From Rubritepida sp. (GTDB lineage: Bacteria; Pseudomonadota; Alphaproteobacteria; Acetobacterales; Acetobacteraceae), in the NCBI GenBank assembly GCA_014376425.1, contig JACMRO010000261.1, positions 1 to 5,748 on the forward strand: a stretch of 5,748 nt of DNA, given 5' to 3'. Under the pieces are notes generated by a model. That model saw only the letters and a program-made list of their open reading frames with translations, ran no database searches and was not told where the DNA came from. Below, in pieces: positions 1 to 4,752 of this stretch (positions are counted from its first letter, which is position 1; every line of letters starts with the position of its first letter). The position numbers were made by a program, and so were the translations under genes.

Positions 1-224
1 CGATCCTCCTCGCCGAATACGCCATGTGGGGGCCGATGGATGGCGGCCGGATGCTGCCGGTACGGGTAGGTGCGCAGACCCGCCGCCGCGCCGCGCTGGC
101 CTGTCACGTCTCCCAGCTGGGCCGGGCACCCGGCGGCTTTGGTGCGGGCTTCGCCCTGCCGCCGGGCCATCTGGCCATGACGCGCCGCCCGCGCGAAATT
201 TTCCGCCTGGAAAGGGCCAACTGA
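1..224 (+). CDS. PIG-L (LmbE-like) family deacetylase, C-terminal fragment
   Basis: Only the last 73 residues are visible; the frame is open to the left edge (first full codon at base 3) and stops with TGA at 222-224. The stretch RRRAALACHVSQLG matches the late conserved block of PIG-L/LmbE proteins (R/K-x-x-A-L-x-x-H/Y-x-SQ), and the tail RPREIFRLE also fits that family. These zinc enzymes remove N-acetyl groups from amino sugars or related metabolites. The zinc-binding motif (HPDD type) would lie upstream, outside the window, so catalysis cannot be confirmed here. The stop overlaps the start of the next gene by one base (TGATG). That next gene is a NodS-type methyltransferase, a partner with which PIG-L deacetylases are known to be fused in some bacteria; this context raises confidence. 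The real substrate is unknown. Confidence 0.72.
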   Translation, partial: ILLAEYAMWGPMDGGRMLPVRVGAQTRRRAALACHVSQLGRAPGGFGAGFALPPGHLAMTRRPREIFRLERAN

Positions 225-802
225 TGCCGGATGCCAAATGGGCCGATCATTTCGAAAAGCTGTACGAACGCTCAGCCGACCCGTGGAATCTGACCACCAG
301 CGCTTATGAAGTGAGCAAATACGCTGCCACCCTGGCGGCTTTGGAAGGCCGGCATTTTGCCAGCGGGCTAGAGATCGGCTGCGCCATGGGCACGCTGACG
401 CAGCGCCTGGCGCCCGAGTGCGACGCTTACCTGGGCGTGGACCTGGTAGAGCCGCCGCTGGTCGATGCCCGCGCCCGCTGCGCCCATCTGCCGCAGGTGC
501 GCTTCGAGAAAATGGCGATCCCCGCCGAATGGCCGTCAACCCGGTTCGATCTGATCGTCATGTCGGAAGTGTTGTACTTTCTGCCGCGGGCCGAGTTGGA
601 GCGCCTGGCGGCGCGGTGCGCGGACGCTCTGCTACCGGGCGGCATGCTGCTGCTGGTGAACTGGCTGGGGCCGAATGACGGCGCCATGGCGGGCCAGGCG
701 GCGGCGGAGGGGTTTCTGGCCGCATTGCCGGCCGGATGGTCCCGCAACCCCTACGCGTCGAACAAGGACTACCGGATCGACGTGGCGCGCGCGCCGGGCT
801 GA
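224..802 (+). CDS. NodS-type class I SAM-dependent methyltransferase
   Basis: A 192-residue protein, about full length for the NodS family. Residues 19-40 carry the family signature (ADPW, then SxYExxKYxxTLxAL). The SAM-binding motif I is LEIGCAMGTLT at 49-59, with the variant G-C-x-x-G loop typical of NodS relatives. The acidic motif II is GVDL (Asp73), the FDLIVMSEVLYFL strand spans 108-120, and LLPGGMLLLVNW spans 136-147. NodS N-methylates the deacetylated chitooligosaccharide of Nod factors; by analogy this enzyme may methylate an amine freed by the upstream deacetylase, but that is inference and nothing else suggests nodulation. ATG 224 is chosen because GGAAAGGG lies at 209-216, because the family signature begins just after it, and because it overlaps the upstream stop (TGATG), which suggests translational coupling. 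The longer reading from base 26 overlaps the deacetylase and is rejected. Cytoplasmic. Confidence 0.88.
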   Translation: MPDAKWADHFEKLYERSADPWNLTTSAYEVSKYAATLAALEGRHFASGLEIGCAMGTLTQRLAPECDAYLGVDLVEPPLVDARARCAHLPQVRFEKMAIPAEWPSTRFDLIVMSEVLYFLPRAELERLAARCADALLPGGMLLLVNWLGPNDGAMAGQAAAEGFLAALPAGWSRNPYASNKDYRIDVARAPG

Positions 803-807
803 GAGCA

Positions 808-831
808 CGCCGGCGGGTGTTGAGGCCGGCG
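808..831 (+). other. GC-rich inverted repeat after the methyltransferase gene
   Basis: A 7-bp perfect stem (CGCCGGC at 808-814 with GCCGGCG at 825-831) and a 10-base loop lie 6 bases after the methyltransferase stop. There is no T tract behind it, so it is not a standard intrinsic terminator; it could slow polymerase or protect the 3' end of the transcript. The rest of 803-934 shows no gene and no convincing promoter. Confidence 0.35.
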
Positions 832-934
832 CCTGCGCCCCTTCATCGACGGCGCACGCAGCAAGGGCTTGCATCGGCAGGACTGGGCATGGCCTGATAT
901 CTGCCAAGGTCGATCAAGGCCGCCTGGAGGAATC

Positions 935-1897
935 ATGGTCCACGTCACCCGCCGCGCGGCGCTGGCTGCCGGCTTGGCTGCGCCCGCGCTCGCGCAGCCG
1001 CGCTGGATGCCCGATCGTCCAATCCGCATGATCATCCCCTGGCCGGCCGGGGGCAGCGCTGACGCGCAGCTCCGCGCCATGGCTGAAAGCGTGGCCCGCA
1101 GCCTGGGCCAGCCGGTGGTGGTCGATAATCGCGGCGGCGCCGGCGGGACGTTGCACGCCATCCACCTGGCGCGTGAGGCGCGACCCGATGGCATGACGGT
1201 GGGGCAGATGCACCTGTCCGTCATCCGCCGGCCCTTGCTGGTCCGTGTCCCGCAATGGAATGCGGTGACCGATTTCACCCACATCATCGGCCTGAGCGGC
1301 TGGCTGTTCGGCGTGGCGGTGCGGGCCGACGCGCCGTGGCGGGACTTTCGGGAAATGCTGGAGGACGCCCGGCGCCGACCCGGCGCACTGTCCTTCGCGA
1401 CCTCCGGTGTCGCCACCACGAACCACCTGGCGATGGAGGAAATCTGCGCCCGTGAGGGGGTCGAGCTGCTGCACGTCCCGTTCCGCGGCTCGAACGAGGC
1501 GATCGCGCCGGTGCTGAACGGCCAGGTAAACATGATCGCCGACAGCTCGACCTGGGCGCCGCACGTCGAGGCTGGGACGATGCGGCTGCTGTGCGTGTGG
1601 AGTGCCGCCCGCGCCCGGCGCTTCCCCAATGTGCCGACATTGCGCGAGCTGGGCTACGACATGGAAGTTACCAGCAACTATGGCCTGTCCGGCCCGCCGG
1701 GAATGGATGGCGGCATCGTCCGCAGCCTGCACGACGCATTTCGTGAAGCGCTGTTCAGCGATGCCAACGCCCGCGTGCGGGACCAGTTCGACATGCCGCT
1801 GGTCTACCTCGATAGCGAGGCATACACCGAATTCGTGCGCCAGCGGCTGGAGCAGGAACGCGGCATCATCGCCCGTCTTGGCATCCGGCTGGAGTGA
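935..1897 (+). CDS. Tripartite tricarboxylate transporter (Bug/TctC family) substrate-binding protein, copy 1
   Basis: A 320-residue protein, normal length for Bug receptors, which are periplasmic proteins that capture small carboxylates or similar solutes for TctAB permeases or for sensing. The N-terminus is a short export signal (TRRAALAAGLAAPALA, cleavage likely after Ala20); the twin arginine suggests Tat, though Sec cannot be excluded. Family blocks follow in order: RPIRMIIPWPAGGSAD at 29-43 (first ligand loop), LGQPVVVDNRGGAGG at 57-71, ARPDG at 82-86, DFTHI at 113-117, TSGVATTNH at 156-164 (family norm is SSGxGSxxH), HVPFRG at 180-185, NGQVNMI at 195-201, FPNVPTLRELGY at 230-241. The start is ATG 935, preceded by GGAGG at 926-930, and places the signal peptide correctly. 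No TctA/TctB gene is visible, so it may be an orphan receptor. It forms a tight pair with the next gene, its paralog. The ligand cannot be read from the sequence. Confidence 0.92.
   Translation: MVHVTRRAALAAGLAAPALAQPRWMPDRPIRMIIPWPAGGSADAQLRAMAESVARSLGQPVVVDNRGGAGGTLHAIHLAREARPDGMTVGQMHLSVIRRPLLVRVPQWNAVTDFTHIIGLSGWLFGVAVRADAPWRDFREMLEDARRRPGALSFATSGVATTNHLAMEEICAREGVELLHVPFRGSNEAIAPVLNGQVNMIADSSTWAPHVEAGTMRLLCVWSAARARRFPNVPTLRELGYDMEVTSNYGLSGPPGMDGGIVRSLHDAFREALFSDANARVRDQFDMPLVYLDSEAYTEFVRQRLEQERGIIARLGIRLE
1891..1894 (+). promoter_or_regulatory. Ribosome binding site that selects ATG 1903
   Basis: GGAG at 1891-1894 sits inside the last codons of the first Bug gene, 8 bases before ATG 1903. 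It supports ATG 1903 over the in-frame GTG at 1894, which would overlap the preceding stop as GTGA and add only three residues (MTR). Either choice leaves the two genes translationally linked. Confidence 0.5.
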
Positions 1898-1902
1898 CGC
1901 GC

Positions 1903-2853
1903 ATGTTCCGTCGCAGCATCCTTGCGACCGCCCTGGGCACGCCGGCCTTCGCCCAGGCCCGCTTTCCGAACCGGCCAATCCGCTTCCTGATCCCCTGGCC
2001 GCCCGGCGGCAGCCTGGACGCCCTGCACCGGCGCATGTTCGAGGTGGTGCAGCAGGATCTGGGCCAGCCCGTGCTTATCGAGAACATGCCCGGCGCCCGC
2101 GGCACCCGCGCCGCGATATTCCTGGTGCAGCAGGCGCGCCCGGACGGATACACGCTGGCGCACCATCACCTCTCCATCATCCGCCACCCTTTCCTGACCA
2201 GGCAGCCGACCTGGGACCCGGTGGCCGATTTCACTTACATCATGCAGATCAGTGGCTTCGTCTTCGGCACCGTGGTGCGGGCCGACAGCCCGTACCGCAG
2301 CTTCGCCGACCTGATGGAGGCGGCGCGTCGCCGCCCGGGCGAGCTGACCTACTCCACCAGCGGTATCGCCACGACCAACCATATCGCCATGGAACTGCTG
2401 CTGGAGCGCGAGTCGGCGCAGATGACGCACATCCCTTACCGGGGCGCGCAGGAGGGGGTGACCGCACTGCTCGGCCGCCAGATCACCGCGATCAGCGACT
2501 CGCAAAGCTGGCGGGAGCAGGTGATCAACGGCGACTTCCGCTTGTTGGCGGCCTGGACGCCAACCCGATTGCCAGGATTTCCCGATGTGCCGACGCTGCG
2601 CGAACTGGGCTACGGCATGAGTGTCACCAGCCCCTATGGCATCGCCGGCCCGCGGGGAATGGAGCCTGAGCTGGTGCAGCTGCTGCATACCACTTTTCGC
2701 AAGGCGCTTCAGGATGAGCAGACGCAACGCATCGCACGGCAGTGGGACATGCCGGACGAGTATCTCGGCCCGGAGGCCTATCGCGAGTTCGCCCGTGAGC
2801 GTGCCGTGTTTGAACGCGAGACGGTCGCTCGGCTTCGGCTCACGATTGATTGA
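1903..2853 (+). CDS. Tripartite tricarboxylate transporter (Bug/TctC family) substrate-binding protein, copy 2
   Basis: A 316-residue periplasmic receptor. The signal peptide is MFRRSILATALGTPAFAQA, a short twin-arginine type, with cleavage probably after Ala17. Conserved blocks: RPIRFLIPWPPGGSLD at 24-39, LGQPVLIENMPGARGT at 53-68, ARPDGYTL at 78-85, DFTYI at 109-113, TSGIATTNH at 152-160, HIPYRG at 176-181, FPDVPTLRELGY at 226-237. From RPIR onward it aligns with copy 1 without a single gap to the last residue (294 positions, about 148 identities by hand count, 50%). It shares the unusual ATTNH loop and a HLSxIRxP segment. Only 5 bases separate it from copy 1, so the two are certainly one operon. 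The divergence suggests that the copies bind related but different ligands; the ligand-loop residues differ (SADAQL in copy 1, SLDALH here). GTG 1894 is an alternative start. Confidence 0.92.
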   Translation: MFRRSILATALGTPAFAQARFPNRPIRFLIPWPPGGSLDALHRRMFEVVQQDLGQPVLIENMPGARGTRAAIFLVQQARPDGYTLAHHHLSIIRHPFLTRQPTWDPVADFTYIMQISGFVFGTVVRADSPYRSFADLMEAARRRPGELTYSTSGIATTNHIAMELLLERESAQMTHIPYRGAQEGVTALLGRQITAISDSQSWREQVINGDFRLLAAWTPTRLPGFPDVPTLRELGYGMSVTSPYGIAGPRGMEPELVQLLHTTFRKALQDEQTQRIARQWDMPDEYLGPEAYREFARERAVFERETVARLRLTID

Positions 2854-2904
2854 TGAGACTGGAGGATCGATCGGATCATAAAGCGATCCTTAATGGATCA
2901 AATC

Positions 2905-2925
2905 GACGTGATGTTACGTTTTTTT
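2905..2925 (+). terminator. Possible weak intrinsic terminator for the Bug gene pair
   Basis: A short stem, GACGT at 2905-2909 with ACGTT at 2916-2920 (one G-T pair) and a 6-base loop, runs straight into a run of seven T (2919-2925). The T tract is good but the stem is only 5 bp and AT-containing, so termination would be partial at best. The position, 52 bases after the stop of the second Bug gene, is reasonable. Confidence 0.3.
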
Positions 2926-3004
2926 AGACATTATTCGTTTTTGCGATTGCAGAGCTCAGGATGTTGTGATCATTTCAGGGTGTCGATTGCGACGATCGTT
3001 CTAT

Positions 3005-3010
3005 AAGGAA
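3005..3010 (+). promoter_or_regulatory. Strong ribosome binding site of the small membrane protein gene
   Basis: AAGGAA lies 5 bases before ATG 3016, in an A/T-rich context that should stay unfolded. It is one of the clearest ribosome binding sites in the window and the main argument that the short frame behind it is a real gene. Confidence 0.7.
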
Positions 3011-3015
3011 ATTTC

Positions 3016-3186
3016 ATGAGTGGTGCCCGTCTTTCCCCCCGTCATGCCAACACGGTTGCTGAGCCCGTGGCCGTTGAAGGCGCTGGCAACATCGTACTGC
3101 TGGGCCTGCGTATCGCCCTGATGGGCTGCGCCGTCGCCCTGGTCGGCGTCCTGTTGCACGTTGCATGGAAGATCGTGGCCGCCTGA
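3016..3186 (+). CDS. Small single-span membrane protein, 56 residues, unknown function
   Basis: The frame encodes 56 residues: a soluble N-terminal part (1-24) with two arginines and two glutamates, then one hydrophobic segment at about 26-50 (NIVLLGLRIALMGC, then AVALVGVLLHVAW), ending WKIVAA. One arginine (Arg32) and one cysteine (Cys38) lie in or near the membrane segment. Support for it being real: a strong AAGGAA site 5 bases before the ATG, its own AT-rich upstream region, and a strong terminator 27 bases after the stop. All three arginine codons are CGT and GTT/GCT are frequent, unlike the CGC/GTG/GCC preference of the neighbours, which hints at high expression. I do not recognise the family. 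The size would suit a small accessory subunit of a membrane complex or a stress protein, but nothing in the sequence picks one. Topology is ambiguous because positive charges occur on both sides. Confidence 0.72.
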   Translation: MSGARLSPRHANTVAEPVAVEGAGNIVLLGLRIALMGCAVALVGVLLHVAWKIVAA

Positions 3187-3213
3187 TCAGAGCGCCCAAC
3201 GTTACGACGGGGA

Positions 3214-3236
3214 GGGGGCCGAAAGGCCCCTTTTTT
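3214..3236 (+). terminator. Intrinsic terminator after the small membrane protein gene
   Basis: A perfect GGGGCC stem (3215-3220) with a GAAA tetraloop (3221-3224) and GGCCCC (3225-3230) is followed at once by six T (3231-3236); a G-T pair at 3214/3231 may extend it. It works in the plus direction only, since the other strand has no T tract behind the stem. It separates the small gene from the iron-sulfur protein gene that starts 44 bases later. Confidence 0.93.
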
Positions 3237-3280
3237 GCGCCCGGATGGCCGTGCGGCGTCCGGCCCGCTAGCGTATCGAA

Positions 3281-4045
3281 ATGTCCAAGCCCCGCGTCGC
3301 CCTGTTCGTCACCTGCCTGGTCGATCTGCACCGGCCCAGCGTAGGTTTTGCGGCCATCCGCCTGCTGGAAGATGCAGGCTGCGATGTCGAGGTGCCGCAG
3401 GCGCAGACCTGTTGCGGGCAACCGGCCTACAACAGCGGCGACCGCGCCACGGCACAGGCCATCGCGCGCCAGGTCATCCGCGCCTTCCGCGGCTACGACC
3501 ATGTGGTGGCGCCCAGCGGCAGCTGCGCCGCCATGATCGCGCATCACTACCCCGCCTTGTTCGAGAGTTCCGACCCGGCAGCGCTGGGCGAGGCGCGGGA
3601 GCTGGCGGCACGTACCCATGAGCTCACCGCCTTCCTGCACGACGTGCTGGGCGCCACCCCAAATCCCACCCGCTACGAGGGCGTGGCCGCCTATCACGAT
3701 GGTTGCTCGGGCCTGCGCGAACTTGGCGTGCGCGAGCAGCCGCGGGCGCTGCTTGCCGGCGTGGCCGGACTTCAGCTGCGCGAGCTGGTCGAGCGCGACG
3801 TCTGCTGCGGCTTCGGTGGCACCTTCTGCGTGAAATATCCCGAGATCAGCACCCGCATGGTCAGCGACAAGACGCGCGACATCGCGGCCAGCGGCGCCGA
3901 TACGCTGCTGGCCGGCGATATGGGCTGCCTGCTGAACCTGGCCGGCAGGCTGTCGCGCCAGGGCAGCACGGTGCGGGTGCGCCACGTGGCCGAGGTGCTG
4001 GCCGGCATGACGGCCGATGCGGCGCCGATCGGCCAGGTGCTGTGA
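3281..4045 (+). CDS. LutA/YkgE-like (Fe-S)-binding protein with two cysteine-rich CCG domains
   Basis: A 254-residue cytoplasmic protein with two CCG (PF02754-type) modules. Module 1: Cys12, CCGQPAYNSGD with Cys44-Cys45, and GSC with Cys82. Module 2: Cys142 (YHDGCSGLRELG), CCGFGGTFCVKYPEIS with Cys175-Cys176, and Cys216 (DMGCLL). These motifs ligate an iron-sulfur centre in LutA/YkgE and the C-terminal parts of GlpC and HdrB-type proteins. LutA acts with LutB (ferredoxin-like) and LutC in oxidation of L-lactate to pyruvate; both partners are absent here, so the lactate role is uncertain and I assign no gene symbol. An in-frame TAG at 3269-3271 fixes ATG 3281 as the first possible ATG. There is no clear Shine-Dalgarno sequence, which is odd given the good sites nearby. 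The gene overlaps the dioxygenase gene by GTGA and probably shares its transcript. No promoter is obvious in 3237-3280. Confidence 0.88.
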   Translation: MSKPRVALFVTCLVDLHRPSVGFAAIRLLEDAGCDVEVPQAQTCCGQPAYNSGDRATAQAIARQVIRAFRGYDHVVAPSGSCAAMIAHHYPALFESSDPAALGEARELAARTHELTAFLHDVLGATPNPTRYEGVAAYHDGCSGLRELGVREQPRALLAGVAGLQLRELVERDVCCGFGGTFCVKYPEISTRMVSDKTRDIAASGADTLLAGDMGCLLNLAGRLSRQGSTVRVRHVAEVLAGMTADAAPIGQVL

Positions 4046-4752
4046 CGGCCGCCGCCCCGCGGGACCTGGCGGGCCAGCTGCTGGGCCCGGGCTACCTGCG
4101 GCTGATGCCGGCCGCCATGCAGCGCGCCCTGGCCGTGCCACCAGACGCGCTGGAAGGTTTCGCGGCAAGCTGGGAAAGGCTGGAGACCGATCGTTTCATG
4201 GCCGATGGCGGCCGTTACCGTCGTCGTCGTCATGCGAATTTCCTGGCCCTGCCGGGGGCCGCACCGCGCCGCGGCTTGCACCGGCCACACTTCCAGGCCA
4301 GCGCGCATAATAGCCTGAACGGCGGGGTGGACCGCTGGTTCGCGCCGGTCGAGGATGGCGTGGGCGGTGGGGCTGCGGTCGCGGCATTGCTGGCATTCGG
4401 CGCCACCGCCCTGCCCGCCGGGGCAGGCTGGTTCATCGAGCTGCACCAGTTTCGCATCGAGGCCGAAGCCGGCCAGCCAGGCTACCCGACGCCCGAAGGC
4501 GTGCACCACGACGGGGTAGATTTCGTCCTCATCAGCATGATCGGCCGCACCAACCTGACCGGCGGTGAAACGCTGGTCACCGGCAATGACGGTGCCGGGC
4601 TGGCCCGTTTCACCCTGGACGGGCTGCTCGACACGGCCTTTCTGGACGACGCCCGCACCATGCATGGCGTCACGCCGATCGAACCGACCGACCCCGGCCG
4701 GCCCAGCCGGCGCGACGTTCTGGTGATCACCTGGAAGCGTCTGGGGGCGTAG
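4042..4752 (+). CDS. 2-oxoglutarate/Fe(II) dioxygenase, PF10014 type (amino-acid hydroxylase-like)
   Basis: A 236-residue enzyme of the 2OG-Fe_Oxy_2 family, whose studied members include the Bacillus L-isoleucine 4-hydroxylase and related enzymes acting on free aliphatic amino acids. The iron-binding triad is visible: His155-x-Asp157 in PEGVHHDGVDF, and His208 in TMHGVTPI. Arg223 or Arg224 (RRDVLVITW) is the likely 2-oxoglutarate carboxylate binder. Other family blocks are YRRRRHANF at 59-67, the HQFRIEAEAG segment at 135-144, and GRTNLTGGETLV at 168-179. The start is GTG 4042, overlapping the previous stop as GTGA; the next in-frame ATG is 4105 and would lose 21 residues. Oxygen, iron and 2-oxoglutarate are needed; the substrate is unknown. 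Its 3' end overlaps the convergent membrane-protein gene by 26 bases. Coupling to a LutA-like iron-sulfur protein is unusual as far as I know. Confidence 0.88.
   Translation: MTAAAPRDLAGQLLGPGYLRLMPAAMQRALAVPPDALEGFAASWERLETDRFMADGGRYRRRRHANFLALPGAAPRRGLHRPHFQASAHNSLNGGVDRWFAPVEDGVGGGAAVAALLAFGATALPAGAGWFIELHQFRIEAEAGQPGYPTPEGVHHDGVDFVLISMIGRTNLTGGETLVTGNDGAGLARFTLDGLLDTAFLDDARTMHGVTPIEPTDPGRPSRRDVLVITWKRLGA

Larger units (their letters stand above)
2854..3015 (+). promoter_or_regulatory. AT-rich control region upstream of the 56-residue protein gene
   Basis: This 162-base gap has about 41% GC by count, and 2911-2940 only 23%, against clearly GC-rich genes on both sides. It must hold the promoter of the gene at 3016, yet I cannot place -35/-10 boxes with confidence: TAGACA at 2925-2930 resembles a -35 box but has no good partner, and the TATAAG at 3002-3007 merges with the ribosome binding site. 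It contains seven GATC sites (2865, 2869, 2874, 2885, 2896, 2968, 2994), an imperfect dyad GGATCG/CGATCC (2864-2869 and 2884-2889), and two CGATTGC copies exactly 40 bases apart (2944, 2984). Protein binding is inferred, not shown. Confidence 0.5.

Noticed and set aside
26..223. A 66-residue N-terminal extension of the methyltransferase
   Set aside because: It lies wholly inside the deacetylase gene in another frame, has no family similarity, and ATG 224 has a ribosome binding site and the conserved N-terminus.
869..934. TTG start giving the first Bug protein 22 extra residues
   Set aside because: It would put a non-hydrophobic segment before the signal peptide; GGAGG just before ATG 935 fits better.
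914..1978. Long antisense frame (354 codons) across the first Bug gene
   Set aside because: A GC-rich shadow of a clearly conserved gene; the composition is arginine/alanine/proline-rich and shows no recognisable domain.
2851..2858. TGATGA at the end of the second Bug gene as a coupled start of another gene
   Set aside because: The frame opened by ATG there enters the AT-rich region without a family match, and no conserved product is visible.
2854..3280. Mobile element or integration scar, suggested by the AT-rich dip between GC-rich genes
   Set aside because: No terminal inverted repeats, target duplication, integrase or tRNA fragment can be seen; a promoter region with a small gene explains it.
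3014..4168. Long antisense frame (384 codons) across the small gene and the iron-sulfur protein gene
   Set aside because: It runs through a strong plus-strand terminator and two well-supported genes and has no domain signature; typical for high-GC DNA.
4219..4230. Four CGT repeats in the dioxygenase gene, possible microsatellite or phase-variable tract
   Set aside because: It is in frame, short, and encodes the arginine run of a segment (YRxRR type) that is normal for this family; slippage would not shift the frame.
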